NCBI RefSeq assembly: GCF_021869765.1
Contig: NZ_CP084580.1
Coordinates: forward strand, 1,736,001 to 1,800,000
Reading direction: 5' to 3'
DNA: 64,000 nt
DNA from: Chryseobacterium sp. MEBOG06
GTDB lineage: Bacteria > Bacteroidota > Bacteroidia > Flavobacteriales > Weeksellaceae
Shown: piece after piece, positions 34,254-43,827 of the stretch
Layout: every line of letters begins with the position of its first letter
How positions within the stretch are numbered: the stretch's first letter is position 1
Translations under genes and position numbers: made by a program
Notes under the pieces: generated by a model
What the model saw: only the letters and a program-made list of their open reading frames with translations
Told to the model about the DNA's origin: nothing
Database searches by the model: none

Positions 34254-37148
34254 ATGCAAGGAAAAGGACTTATTACAATTGTTGCTATTGTCCTGGGGTT
34301 GATCTGCTTAAACGAGCTATTACCAACCTGGTACGCCAGCAAAATTGAATCGCAGATTGAAGCTGCGAAAGGAAACGAGAAAGAGATCAAACGGATCAAG
34401 GAAGATACTCTTAATCTTGGGTATACGAAGCTTTATTATTCAAAAGCTAAAGACAAGGAAATGAAACTTGGTCTTGACCTAAAAGGTGGGATCAACGTTC
34501 TATTGGAAATCAACCAGAGAGATTTGGTAAATGATTTAACCAATTATTCAACAAACCCTGTTCTTATTGAGGCTTTAAATAAGACTGATGAGGCTCAGAA
34601 AAACTCAACAAAATCTTACATCGACAACTTCTTTGAACAGTTCGATGCGGTAAACAAAGCGAAAGGAACAAACCTTAAGCTTGCTGATCCGGAACTTTTC
34701 GGAAATACCAATCTATCTGAAATCAAGTACAACACTACTGATGATCAGGTGAAAAGTATTGTTAAAAGAAGAATTGATCTTTCAGTAGGTACAGCTTTCG
34801 AGGTAATCAGAACGAGAATTGACAAGCTTGGAGCTATCCAGCCAAACGTTCAGAGAGTACCTGGTACAGCTAGAATTTCTGTGGAAATGCCTGGTATGAA
34901 GGATATCGACAAAGTGAAGAAAATGCTTCAGACTTCTGCAAAACTTCAATTCTGGGAAGTACAGCAGGTTCCTGAAATCGCACCTTATTTCCAATCCTTG
35001 ACAAGTATTGTTGCTGCAAAAGGAGATTCTATGGGAGTTGCAAAGAACGTAAACTTCATGAATCTTTTACAGCTTGACAAATTAAGAACAAATGGTGTTG
35101 CGAACGTAAAACTATCTGATACTGCTGCTGTAAACAAAATTTTAAACAGTAAAATTGGATTGGCTTCACGTCCTGCCAACATTAAATATACACAATTCAT
35201 GTGGGGTTACAAACCTGAAGCTACAAGCCCGGACGATTTGGTATTGTATGCGATCAGAGGTAACATCAATCAAAAGGCTCCAGTAGATGGTGCTGTAGAA
35301 TCTGCAAATATCAGCTACGATGAATTGAGTAGAGTGGTAGTAGATATGCAGATGGATTCTAAAGGAGCAAAAGAGTGGAAAACTCTGACTGAGAAAAACG
35401 TAGGGAAACCAGTGGCGGTAACGCTTGATGGTAGAGTTTATACTGCTCCAAACGTTGTAAATGCTATTCCTAACGGAAGAACTCAAATCTCCGGTAACTT
35501 CTCTCAGGAAGAAGCTAAAGAATTGGTAGACGTTTTAGGAGCTGGTAAATTACCTGCTGGTGCAAAAGTAGTTCAGGCTACTCAGGTAGGTCCGTCTCTA
35601 GGACAGGAGTCTATCAACGCAGGTATGATTTCATTTGCTATTGCATTCTTAATTATCATTGTTTATATCATTTTCTACTACGGTGGAGCTGGTGTATATG
35701 CAGTAATTGCGATGGTAATTAACTTATTCTATATTTTCGGAATTATGGATTCCGGAGACTTTACGCTTACTCTTCCTGGTATCGCCGGTATCGTATTGAC
35801 GATGGCGATGGCGGTAGATACAAACGTAATTATCTATGAAAGAACGAAAGAAGAATTATTTGCCGGTAAGAATATCTTAGAGGCTTATAAGGATGGTTTC
35901 AAACACGCATTAAGTGCGATTATTGATGGTCACTCCACTACATTATTGACGGCAGTTGTACTATTCTTCTTCGGAACAGGGCCTATTAAAGGATTTGCTT
36001 TGACATTGATGATCGGTATTATCATGACATTGTTCACTTCTGTATTGTTATCAAGAGTAATGATCTTCAGCAGACTGAACAAAGGAAAGCACCTTTCTGT
36101 ATGGACTCCACCTACGAAGAACCTATTCAGAAATACGTGGATCGACTTTATCGGAAAGAGAAAATATGCTTATATTGTTTCTGCGGTATTAACAGTTATC
36201 TGTATCGGATCTATGGTTACTCACGGATTTAAATATGGTATTGATTTTACTGGTGGTAGAAACTATGTAGTTAGATTCGATAAAGAAGTTAATGCTAACG
36301 ATGTTGAAGAAAAATTAGTAAAACTATTTAGAACTGAAGACGGTAAAAACTCTTCTGTAGAAGCTAAGACTTTCGGAAATGCTAATCAGCTGAAAATCTC
36401 TACTGATTACCTTATTGAAGATGAGTCTTTAAAAGCTGACCAGACTATTGAACAAAAATTATACGAAGGGTTAAAAGGAGATCTTCCGGCTAACATTACC
36501 TTGAATGATTTCAAATCTGCAGATAAAGACCACGCAGGTATCATTTCTTCTGAAAAAGTAGGTCCTACTGTAGCTGACGATATTCAGACTCATGGTATTC
36601 TTGCTGTAATTGCTGCTTTAGGAGGTATTTTCTTATACATCTTATTCAGATTTAGAAAATGGCAGTTCTCTCTAGGTGCTGTAGCGGCTTTATTCCACGA
36701 TGCGGTTATTATTTTAGGAACGTATTCATTACTTCACAAATATATGCCGTTCAACATGGAGATCAATCAGGATTTCATTGCTGCAATCCTTACTGTATTA
36801 GGATACTCAATTAATGATACGGTAATTATCTTCGACAGAATTAGAGAATATCTGAGAGAGAAGAAATCATTAACATTGGCGGGATTATTTGATGACTCTA
36901 TTTCAAGTACATTAGGTAGAACGTTTAACACCTCATTTACTACGATCCTGGTAATCTTAGCGATTTTCATTTTCGGTGGTGATAACTTAAGAGGATTTAT
37001 GTTTGCGATGTTAATCGGTATTGGATTCGGTACTTACTCATCCATCTTTATTGCATCAGCAATTGCTTATGATTTCCTTAAGACAGGAAAAGAAGATGAA
37101 GTGCATGGGAAGACCACTTCCGAAAAAGAAGTACTAGCTTCAAAGTAA
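34254..37148 (+). CDS. secDF: protein translocase subunit SecDF (fused)
   Basis: A 964-residue fusion of SecD and SecF, with about 12 membrane helices. SecD signatures include KLGLDLKGGINVLLEI near residue 73 and the core GLVLTMAMAVDTNVIIYERTKEE near residue 520. SecF motifs KYGIDFTGGRNYVVRF (about 660) and GYSINDTVIIFDRIRE (about 845) follow. It uses the proton gradient to complete protein export through SecYEG. Fused SecDF is the norm in Flavobacteriia. A GAAA-loop terminator ends the gene. Confidence 0.95.
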   Translation: MQGKGLITIVAIVLGLICLNELLPTWYASKIESQIEAAKGNEKEIKRIKEDTLNLGYTKLYYSKAKDKEMKLGLDLKGGINVLLEINQRDLVNDLTNYSTNPVLIEALNKTDEAQKNSTKSYIDNFFEQFDAVNKAKGTNLKLADPELFGNTNLSEIKYNTTDDQVKSIVKRRIDLSVGTAFEVIRTRIDKLGAIQPNVQRVPGTARISVEMPGMKDIDKVKKMLQTSAKLQFWEVQQVPEIAPYFQSLTSIVAAKGDSMGVAKNVNFMNLLQLDKLRTNGVANVKLSDTAAVNKILNSKIGLASRPANIKYTQFMWGYKPEATSPDDLVLYAIRGNINQKAPVDGAVESANISYDELSRVVVDMQMDSKGAKEWKTLTEKNVGKPVAVTLDGRVYTAPNVVNAIPNGRTQISGNFSQEEAKELVDVLGAGKLPAGAKVVQATQVGPSLGQESINAGMISFAIAFLIIIVYIIFYYGGAGVYAVIAMVINLFYIFGIMDSGDFTLTLPGIAGIVLTMAMAVDTNVIIYERTKEELFAGKNILEAYKDGFKHALSAIIDGHSTTLLTAVVLFFFGTGPIKGFALTLMIGIIMTLFTSVLLSRVMIFSRLNKGKHLSVWTPPTKNLFRNTWIDFIGKRKYAYIVSAVLTVICIGSMVTHGFKYGIDFTGGRNYVVRFDKEVNANDVEEKLVKLFRTEDGKNSSVEAKTFGNANQLKISTDYLIEDESLKADQTIEQKLYEGLKGDLPANITLNDFKSADKDHAGIISSEKVGPTVADDIQTHGILAVIAALGGIFLYILFRFRKWQFSLGAVAALFHDAVIILGTYSLLHKYMPFNMEINQDFIAAILTVLGYSINDTVIIFDRIREYLREKKSLTLAGLFDDSISSTLGRTFNTSFTTILVILAIFIFGGDNLRGFMFAMLIGIGFGTYSSIFIASAIAYDFLKTGKEDEVHGKTTSEKEVLASK

Positions 37149-37169
37149 TACAAACTACAATAAATTAGT

Positions 37170-37193
37170 AAAGCCTTTCGAAAGAAAGGCTTT
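37170..37193 (+). terminator. GAAA-loop terminator of secDF
   Basis: A 10-bp stem, AAAGCCTTTC / GAAAGGCTTT, with a GAAA tetraloop and a T run. Confidence 0.85.
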
Positions 37194-37302
37194 TTTATTT
37201 TTAGAAAAAGCAGTCAATAATGATCCTGATGAGAAATGGTTCCGGGAATATTATACTTTTTTAATACAATGAAATTTAGAACCATTATTTTTAAGATTTG
37301 AT

Positions 37303-37310
37303 TAATTTTG
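37303..37310 (+). promoter_or_regulatory. -7 element of the MFS gene
   Basis: TAATTTTG (TAnnTTTG) ends 7 nt before the ATG, so the leader would be only a few nucleotides long. Confidence 0.4.
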
Positions 37311-37317
37311 CATCATC

Positions 37318-38538
37318 ATGGAAAATTCAAAGAAAAAAGCAGCTATAGGCTTTATATTTATTACCTTACTTATTGATATTACAGGGTGGGGGATCATTAT
37401 TCCTGTGGTTCCAAAACTGATTGAAGAGCTGATTCATGCAGATATCAGTGAGGCTGCAAAATACGGAGGCTGGCTAGGATTTGCCTATGCATTTACACAG
37501 TTCATATTTTCACCCCTTGTTGGAAATCTGAGTGATAAGTATGGACGAAGACCTATTATTCTGATTTCACTTTTCGGTTTTGCTGTAGATTATATTTTCC
37601 TCGCTTTGGCCCCCACGATTTGGTGGCTTTTCCTGGGGAGAGTGATTGCAGGGATTACCGGAGCCAGTGTAACTACGGCAAGTGCTTATATTGCAGATAT
37701 TTCTACAGATGAAGATAGAGCTAAAAACTTTGGGCTTATAGGAGCTGCGTTTGGCCTTGGATTTATCATAGGACCCGTACTTGGCGGGGTTCTTGGACAT
37801 TATGGCGCAAGAGTTCCATTTTATGCGGCAGCGGGGCTTTGCCTGCTTAATTTCCTTTATGGCTACTTCATCCTTCCAGAAAGTTTAGATAAAGATAAAA
37901 GAAGAGAATTTAACTGGAAACGTGCTAACCCCGTTGGATCGTTTAAGTTTTTAGGGAAGCATCCTGAGATTTCAGGACTTATAGTTTCATTAATACTGAT
38001 CTATATCGCTGGTCACGCCGTACAGAGTAACTGGAGCTTTTTTACGATGTATAAATTCAACTGGACAGAAAGAATGGTCGGGATCTCATTGGGAGTTGTA
38101 GGTCTGTTGGTAGGTCTTGTACAGGGCGGTCTGATCAGATGGACAACACCAATGCTTGGAGAGCAGAAAAGTATTTATTACGGACTGGCATTTTATGCGG
38201 TAGGAATGTTGCTGTTTGCATTTGCTTCAGAAGGGTGGATGATGTTTGTATTTTTAATCCCGTATTGTTTGGGAGGAATTTGCGGACCTGCCTTACAGTC
38301 TGTCATTACCAAAAGTGTTCCTTCTAATGAACAGGGAGAACTTCAGGGCGCACTTACGAGTTTAATGAGTGCTACTTCCATTATCGGACCTCCGATGATG
38401 ACCAATCTGTTTTACTACTTTACGCATGACGAAGCACCGTTCAAGTTTTCAGGAGCGCCGTTCTTTTTAGCATTTATTTTAATGGCCATCAGTGTAGGAG
38501 TTACCTATTCTGCCTTTCAGAAAAAGAGGAAAATTTAA
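37318..38538 (+). CDS. MFS transporter, TetA-like drug/proton antiporter family
   Basis: A 406-residue, 12-helix MFS carrier. The conserved motif A between helices 2 and 3 reads [14 protein letters not shown], and the DHA1/TetA-like motif C region includes GPVLGGVLG. It has the tetracycline-efflux family pattern ([23 protein letters not shown]). It is probably a drug or metabolite exporter in the inner membrane. The gene has its own promoter and terminator and no regulator next to it, so resistance cannot be assumed. Confidence 0.85.
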   Translation: MENSKKKAAIGFIFITLLIDITGWGIIIPVVPKLIEELIHADISEAAKYGGWLGFAYAFTQFIFSPLVGNLSDKYGRRPIILISLFGFAVDYIFLALAPTIWWLFLGRVIAGITGASVTTASAYIADISTDEDRAKNFGLIGAAFGLGFIIGPVLGGVLGHYGARVPFYAAAGLCLLNFLYGYFILPESLDKDKRREFNWKRANPVGSFKFLGKHPEISGLIVSLILIYIAGHAVQSNWSFFTMYKFNWTERMVGISLGVVGLLVGLVQGGLIRWTTPMLGEQKSIYYGLAFYAVGMLLFAFASEGWMMFVFLIPYCLGGICGPALQSVITKSVPSNEQGELQGALTSLMSATSIIGPPMMTNLFYYFTHDEAPFKFSGAPFFLAFILMAISVGVTYSAFQKKRKI

Positions 38539-38561
38539 CAATAACAAACGAAATAAAACGG

Positions 38562-38595
38562 ATAAGGTTAAGGTGCGAATTCATCTTAACCTTAT
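38562..38595 (+). terminator. MFS gene terminator
   Basis: An 11-bp stem ATAAGGTTAAG / CTTAACCTTAT with a 12-nt loop and a run of Ts. Confidence 0.8.
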
Positions 38596-38704
38596 TTTTT
38601 TTACTGCTGTGTTTTAAATATTTGCGTAAATTGTAATAGAGTTATGTGACCGTTTATTCTATTGCATTTTGGAGTTTCCAAGTCTGATTATTAAAGATGA
38701 AATT

Positions 38705-39508
38705 ATGGACAAATTAAAATTAGAAAAATACCTGGAGAGGATTCATTATTCCGGAGAATTGAAATTGAATCTTGAAACATTGAGGAGAATACATCAGCTC
38801 CATCCCCAATATATCCCTTTTGAAAATATAGATCCTTACACCGGAACTGTTCCCTCTTTGAACGTAGAAGATGTTTTTCAAAAACTGGTCGTTGAATCCA
38901 GAGGTGGATACTGTTATGAACAAAATCTGCTTTTGGACGGAGTTTTGAAATTGATAGGATTCAAGGTGAAACTGCAATTGGGAAGGGTAGTTTGGAAAAG
39001 GGAAGAAGACAGCACTGCTGCGCAGACCCACTTATTGCTTATTGTAGATTTTGAAGGGCAGGAGTATCTTGTAGACTGTGGTTTTGGAGCGGCTACGCTT
39101 ACAGCCCCTTTATTATTAAATGAAGAAGGTCCTCAGCAAACTCCCAACGGATTGTTTAAGGTTTCGCATAAAGAAGAAACGTATGTACTCTGTACCTGGA
39201 AGGAAAAATGGCTTCCTGTTTACCGTTTTATAATAGAACACGTAGAACCTGCTGATCTGGAAATTGCCAATTGGTACTTATCTACCCATCCGGAATCTAA
39301 CTTTAAGAAAAATCTGATTCTGTCCAAAGTGGATGCGAATGCCAGATATACTTACACAGATCATATGCTGAATATCCGGTCTAATGACGGGATAAAAGAA
39401 TCTGTACCTATAAAAAATGATGAACAACTGTTTGAAATTCTTACCAATACTTTTGGCTTAAAAGAGAATGCCGTTGAAGCACTAAAAATAAATGGGAAAA
39501 CGTATTAA
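38705..39508 (+). CDS. nat: arylamine N-acetyltransferase
   Basis: A 267-residue enzyme that transfers acetyl from acetyl-CoA to arylamines or hydrazines. The catalytic triad can be placed at C70 (RGGYCYEQN), H109 (QTHLLLIVD) and D124 (VDCGFG), with the typical spacing. The ATG at 38705 was taken; the longer TTG-started form adds 12 residues not seen in the family. It is an isolated gene. Confidence 0.88.
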   Translation: MDKLKLEKYLERIHYSGELKLNLETLRRIHQLHPQYIPFENIDPYTGTVPSLNVEDVFQKLVVESRGGYCYEQNLLLDGVLKLIGFKVKLQLGRVVWKREEDSTAAQTHLLLIVDFEGQEYLVDCGFGAATLTAPLLLNEEGPQQTPNGLFKVSHKEETYVLCTWKEKWLPVYRFIIEHVEPADLEIANWYLSTHPESNFKKNLILSKVDANARYTYTDHMLNIRSNDGIKESVPIKNDEQLFEILTNTFGLKENAVEALKINGKTY

Positions 39509-39718
39509 AAAAAGACAGATCAATAATGTTCTCTGTCAATTTAATAATAAAAAAATTCTCTATTCACATATAAAATAACAAGCTGCTTATAGACAGCAAC
39601 AAGGTTTCTGCCGTTTATTTTGGCTTTTTTTGTGCTCTATTTTCCTCAAAATCTTAAAATTTGTTTAAATTTTTACTTTACTGTAATTTTAATGTATAAT
39701 CTTTCGTAATTTTACTCC

Positions 39719-40054
39719 ATGGAATTAAGCATTGGAGAAATGGCACTCATTGCCATTGCAATCGTTGTATTATTCGGACCGGATAAACTTCCTCAGATCG
39801 CGCGTGACCTTGGATCAGGTGTTAGAAAAATGCGTGGAGCTGTAGAAGATATCAAGACGGAGATTATGAAAGAAACAGATAATCCTGTATCTGAAATTAA
39901 ACGTGAGATTGAAAAGGTAAAAGATGCTGCCAAAGATTTCAATCCTATGAATGATATCAAGAAAGATATCTTAACAGAGCCTGCTGAATCTACTGAACCT
40001 CCAAAACCAAAACCTTCAGAAGATGAAACTTATGAAGGACCTGTAAGCAGATAA
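39719..40054 (+). CDS. tatA: Sec-independent translocase TatA/TatE
   Basis: A 111-residue protein with one N-terminal membrane helix (about 6-20) ending at the FGPDKLPQIARDLGS hinge, then an amphipathic helix and a charged, proline-rich tail. This is the TatA/B architecture, forming the pore of the twin-arginine export system. The TatA assignment follows from FGPDKLP and the tail; a TatB-like role cannot be ruled out. No tatC is near. The PAP2 gene follows after 7 nt. Confidence 0.87.
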   Translation: MELSIGEMALIAIAIVVLFGPDKLPQIARDLGSGVRKMRGAVEDIKTEIMKETDNPVSEIKREIEKVKDAAKDFNPMNDIKKDILTEPAESTEPPKPKPSEDETYEGPVSR

Positions 40055-40061
40055 ATAGAAT

Positions 40062-40628
40062 ATGGAGGAGCTTATTCAGGAAGACAAAAAGGTATTTCTT
40101 TACCTTAATAATTTGGGAAACTCTTCTTTTGATCAGTTCTGGATGTTGATTTCCAGTACCTGGATCTGGGTTCCCCTTTATATTATATTCCTTTATTTTT
40201 TATACAAAAATTACAAACTAAGAGCTTTAGTTTTTATTCTTATATTTTTAGCACTGGGAGCAACGGTTTCTGATCAGTTGGCAAGTGTTTTCAAATATGG
40301 AGTGGCAAGGTTGAGACCATGTCATGACCCTACTCTGGAACATCATATGAGGATTGTGAAATGTGGCGGGCAATTTGGATTTTATTCCGCTCATGCATCC
40401 AATACCTTCTTTTTAGCAGCCTTTTTAAGTATTATACTGAAAAATAAAATTAAATGGTTTCCATACGCTATATTTGTATGGGCTATAGTGGTTTCCTACA
40501 GCCGAATATATTTAGGAGTGCATTTTCCAATTGATATTTTGGTGGGGGCGTTTGTTGGATCTTTATTGGGAGTGATATTTGGTGCACTCGCCAGAAAAGT
40601 GATCAACAAACAAACTATAACTTCATGA
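40062..40628 (+). CDS. PAP2-family membrane phosphatase
   Basis: A 188-residue protein with about five helices. The three phosphatase motifs are present: KYGVARLRP (KX6RP type), YSAHASN in the PSGH position (serine-histidine kept, Pro and Gly changed) and SRIYLGVHFPID (SRX5HX3D). It likely dephosphorylates lipid pyrophosphates or phosphatidic acid on the outer face of the inner membrane, for example undecaprenyl-PP recycling. It is co-transcribed with tatA and overlaps the TPR gene by ATGA. Confidence 0.87.
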   Translation: MEELIQEDKKVFLYLNNLGNSSFDQFWMLISSTWIWVPLYIIFLYFLYKNYKLRALVFILIFLALGATVSDQLASVFKYGVARLRPCHDPTLEHHMRIVKCGGQFGFYSAHASNTFFLAAFLSIILKNKIKWFPYAIFVWAIVVSYSRIYLGVHFPIDILVGAFVGSLLGVIFGALARKVINKQTITS

Positions 40629-41437
40629 AAAAAAAATTATTACTTGCAGTAACCATTTGTCTTACATTCAACGCCTTTTCGCAGGATAAAAAACTAGCTG
40701 AGGACTGTTTTAAAAGGGCCGATTATAAATGTGCCGAAGAACAGTATTTAAAGCTGGCGGAGAAAGAACAGATCCAGAAATTTCAATCTGAATATTATGA
40801 TTATCTGGGAACATCTCAGAGAAGGCTGGGAAAGACTAATCTGGCTTTTAAATCCTATGAATCTGCTTTAAAGGCAAATCCATTATCAGTTTCCGTGTAC
40901 GTTAACCTTTCATCATTGTACAGCCAGAAAGGCAATAAGCCCAAAGCACTGGAGTATATTGAAAAAGGATTGAAGGTGGATGCTGAAAATCCTGACCTAT
41001 ACCTTATACGTTCAAAAATTTACGATAGCCAGGGTAAAAAAGATCTCGCAATTAAAGATCTCAATCAGATTCTGACCTTTGCACCAGATAATATTTTTGC
41101 AAAAACAGGTCTGGCCAATCTCAAAAAAAATAACGGGGATCTTGAAGGTGCTTTAAAAGACTACAACAAGCTTATCACCGAGAAACCGGAATCATTACTG
41201 TACAATGGCAGGGCAGATGTATATTTCAAAATGAAAAAGTATAAAGAAGCGCTCACTGATGTCAATAAAGCTATTTCTATCGATCCCAAATTCGCGCAGT
41301 CGTATGTCAGCAAGGCATTGGTTTTATTTGAAACAGCCAAATCTAAAGAGGCCTGTGAAAATCTTGACAAAGCGGTGGCATTAGGCTATGAGAAAGCTGT
41401 ACTGGCAGAGTATTACACAAAATGTGTAAAGAAGTAG
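40625..41437 (+). CDS. secreted TPR protein
   Basis: A 270-residue protein with a signal peptide (about 1-18, FNAFSQ) and about six TPR units covering most of the mature chain (AEEQYLKLAEKE, AFKSYESALKANPLSVSVYVNL, ALTDVNKAISIDPKFAQSYVSKA). It would be a periplasmic scaffold. The start overlaps the PAP2 stop (ATGA), so tatA-PAP2-TPR form one unit. Specific role unknown. Confidence 0.75.
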   Translation: MKKKLLLAVTICLTFNAFSQDKKLAEDCFKRADYKCAEEQYLKLAEKEQIQKFQSEYYDYLGTSQRRLGKTNLAFKSYESALKANPLSVSVYVNLSSLYSQKGNKPKALEYIEKGLKVDAENPDLYLIRSKIYDSQGKKDLAIKDLNQILTFAPDNIFAKTGLANLKKNNGDLEGALKDYNKLITEKPESLLYNGRADVYFKMKKYKEALTDVNKAISIDPKFAQSYVSKALVLFETAKSKEACENLDKAVALGYEKAVLAEYYTKCVKK

Positions 41438-41545
41438 GGCACAGTTCTTTTCTTCTCTTAAATAATAAACACGTTGTAGTATGGAGAAGAGATGTCCATA
41501 CAAACTAAACTTAATTTCAATTAAAAAAAGAATAAAGAAATATAG

Positions 41546-41995
41546 ATGTTGAATATTGTTCTCGTAGAACCCGAAATACCTAATAATACAGGGAATATCG
41601 GAAGATTATGTGTAGGTACCGAAAGCAGATTACACCTGGTTCACCCATTTGGATTTATCATTAATGATAAAAATCTGAAACGATCAGGGTTGGATTATTG
41701 GCAGCATCTTGATGTTTCAGAATATGCCAACGTTGAAGAATGGGTTAAAAATATTCCGGATCCTTCACGTGTTTTTTTAATGAGTTCCCATGCGGAGAAA
41801 TCTTATTTAGAGAACCAATTTCAGGATGGAGACTGGCTGGTTTTTGGAAAAGAAAGTGTGGGGCTGAGTGAAGATGTTTTGAATATTTTTGAAAATCATT
41901 TAACCATTCCTATGTCAAAATTAATCAGAAGTTTTAATATTGCAAATTCTGTTGCTTTTGTAGTAGGCGAAGCAAAAAGACAGATAGGATTATAG
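41546..41995 (+). CDS. trmL: tRNA (cytidine(34)-2'-O)-methyltransferase
   Basis: A 149-residue SPOUT methyltransferase. The N-terminus MLNIVLVEPEIPNNTGNIGR is the TrmL signature, and the knotted SAM pocket is VFGKESVGLSEDVL with IPMSKLIRSFNIANSVAFVVGEA. It 2'-O-methylates the wobble base of two leucine tRNAs. It is a single gene. Confidence 0.93.
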   Translation: MLNIVLVEPEIPNNTGNIGRLCVGTESRLHLVHPFGFIINDKNLKRSGLDYWQHLDVSEYANVEEWVKNIPDPSRVFLMSSHAEKSYLENQFQDGDWLVFGKESVGLSEDVLNIFENHLTIPMSKLIRSFNIANSVAFVVGEAKRQIGL

Positions 41996-42112
41996 AACAG
42001 ATTATACTGACTGCTTTTCTGCGGTAAAATATTCAGATTAAACCGCTAAAACTTTTTATAATATCTAAAGACGTCAATATTTAGAAACTGCTCAATGGGT
42101 TGTTTCTAAATA

Positions 42113-42586
42113 TTAGTCGTTATGATAAGGTTTCCCCTGCAGAATCTGATCAGCACGATAAAGCTGCTCAACAATAAACAAACGGATCATCTGGTGCGTA
42201 AATGTCATTTTGGATAATGACATTTTTTCGTTGGCTCTGCTGTAGATATCCTCTGAAAAGCCATAAGCTCCACCAATAAGGATGTGTACCTTTTTAACAG
42301 AAGAATTCATCCAGACATCAATTTTTTGAGAAAATTCCCGGCTGGTAAACTGCTTTCCTTTTTCGTCAAGAATGACAACAAGGTCATTTTTATCAATATG
42401 ATTTATAAACAACTTCGCTTCTTCCTTTTTAAGAAGATCCGGAGATAGATTTTTTGCGTTTTTAACATCCGGAATTTCTATGATTTCAAAATTCCAGTGC
42501 CTGGGTAAACGGTTGAGATAATAATTGATTAAAGAAGTAATTTCCTTGTCGTCTGTTTTGCCGATACAAAGTAAACTGATGCGCAT
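42113..42586 (-). CDS. rlmH: 23S rRNA (pseudouridine1915-N3)-methyltransferase
   Basis: A 157-residue SPOUT enzyme. It begins MRISLLCIGKTDDKEITSL and has the C-terminal SAM knot LIGGAYGFSEDIYSRANEKMSLSKMTFTHQMIRLFIVEQLYRA, standard for RlmH. It methylates the modified base in helix 69 of 23S rRNA, on 70S ribosomes. Convergent with trmL; the gene upstream on the other side is divergent. Confidence 0.95.
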   Translation of the reverse strand: MRISLLCIGKTDDKEITSLINYYLNRLPRHWNFEIIEIPDVKNAKNLSPDLLKKEEAKLFINHIDKNDLVVILDEKGKQFTSREFSQKIDVWMNSSVKKVHILIGGAYGFSEDIYSRANEKMSLSKMTFTHQMIRLFIVEQLYRADQILQGKPYHND

Positions 42587-42626
42587 GTATAAGAAGTTTC
42601 AGCTGCAAAGATAAGGGTTTATACTG

Positions 42627-42725
42627 GAAGTGTAAAAATTGCGAATTGAAATTGAGGAGTCACAAGCCACGCAATATTGCTTTACACTTTCCATTCTAAA
42701 TTCTAAATTCTCCACTCTCTCAGCT
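42627..42725. repeat. AT-rich degenerate inverted-repeat spacer, copy 2
   Basis: GGAAGTGTAAAA appears at the left end. On the other strand from the right end one reads GGAGAATTTAGAATTTAGAA then GGAAAGTGTAAAG, and ATTCTAA is repeated twice in tandem. See the element at 2360-2480 for the shared pattern. It sits between the divergent rlmH and yihY genes. Confidence 0.35.
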
Positions 42726-42783
42726 AATCCATTTATCTGCCGCTTATCATCTTCTCGCTTTTCCCTATTTCATTTAATTCCCC

Positions 42784-42791
42784 TACATTTG
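42784..42791 (+). promoter_or_regulatory. -7 element of yihY
   Basis: TACATTTG exactly matches TAnnTTTG, 18 nt before the ATG. Confidence 0.4.
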
Positions 42792-42809
42792 TATAAAACA
42801 AACAAATAG

Positions 42810-43742
42810 ATGGGTTTGAAAGTTCCTAATTTTATTTTGAAGATTCAAGAATTTTTTGATAACATTCATATTCCTGTCTTGGGAATATCGCTTTGGCAGA
42901 TGTTTCAGATCTATATCTCCGGAATTTTCAAAGGAAACATTGGTCGAAAAGCAGCTGCGATTTCCTGGAGCTTTACCATCAGTTTGTTCCCGTTTATTCT
43001 CTTCCTGCTTTCTGTACTGCCCTATATGCCTCTTTATAATGAACTGCAGTTCTATATTTTCGATGTGCTGATGCATAATGTTTTTCCTTCCAATATGGAA
43101 GGAGATGTTAAAGGTTATATCGTAAACAATATCATCCCGAATATGAAAGGGATCAGTAACCTGACCATTGTCCTGGCCCTCCTTTTTGCTACCAATGGTA
43201 CCTTTTCACTGATCAACGGTTTTAACGAAAACTCAGATGAAAAGCTAAGTGATGTCAAAGAATTTATCCTTTCATTTTTTATTACAATAGGTTTTATTAC
43301 CATTGTATTTTTAACACTTTTCGGAGTATATTATGCGGAAGTTGTAATGAAACTTTTTACGCCGGCTTATGATGTTACATGGCTTGTAGATAACCTTTCC
43401 AAAATTATCGGATTCGTTTCTTTCCCGCTTTTTTATTTTATACTTCTGACTTTATTTTACTGGTTGGGGACAGTAAAGATTACAAGATTCAGACAGGCCG
43501 TTCCGGGGGCTATCTTAACGACAGTACTGTTTGTGATTACTACTTATATTTTCGCGATTTATGTAAAAGATATTGCCCGGTACAATGTTCTTTACGGATC
43601 GATCGGAAGTATGATTCTTTTAATGGTATGGGTAAACGTAAACGTCTATCTTCTGTTGTTTGGAAATGAACTCAATATGGCCATCAGAAAACTCAGAATA
43701 GAAAAAATTCTGTCAGATGAAATAGAGAAAGAAACGGTTTAG
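42810..43742 (+). CDS. YihY/BrkB-family inner-membrane protein
   Basis: A 310-residue protein with about six membrane helices. The YihY signature RKAAAISWSFTISLFPFILFLLSVLPYMP is near residues 46-75 and the family block LYGSIGSMILLMVWVNVNVYLLLFGNELN is near the C-terminus. Often labelled ribonuclease BN in error; a role in envelope transport is suggested for the family. It is monocistronic. Confidence 0.88.
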   Translation: MGLKVPNFILKIQEFFDNIHIPVLGISLWQMFQIYISGIFKGNIGRKAAAISWSFTISLFPFILFLLSVLPYMPLYNELQFYIFDVLMHNVFPSNMEGDVKGYIVNNIIPNMKGISNLTIVLALLFATNGTFSLINGFNENSDEKLSDVKEFILSFFITIGFITIVFLTLFGVYYAEVVMKLFTPAYDVTWLVDNLSKIIGFVSFPLFYFILLTLFYWLGTVKITRFRQAVPGAILTTVLFVITTYIFAIYVKDIARYNVLYGSIGSMILLMVWVNVNVYLLLFGNELNMAIRKLRIEKILSDEIEKETV

Positions 43743-43800
43743 CATCAGGCTGTAAACCCAACTTTTAAAGAGGTGGATAATCGCTCCGGAAATTGGGCGG

Positions 43801-43827
43801 CCTGAAGAAAGATTAATCCTCTTCAGG
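43801..43827. repeat. 8-bp inverted repeat spanning the nhaA stop
   Basis: CCTGAAGA / TCTTCAGG with an 11-nt loop overlaps the last nhaA codons. It might be a weak terminator; no T run follows. Confidence 0.35.

Noticed and set aside
37318..38538. Calling the MFS protein a tetracycline resistance gene
   Set aside because: It has the family pattern but no regulator or mobile context; substrate cannot be told from sequence.
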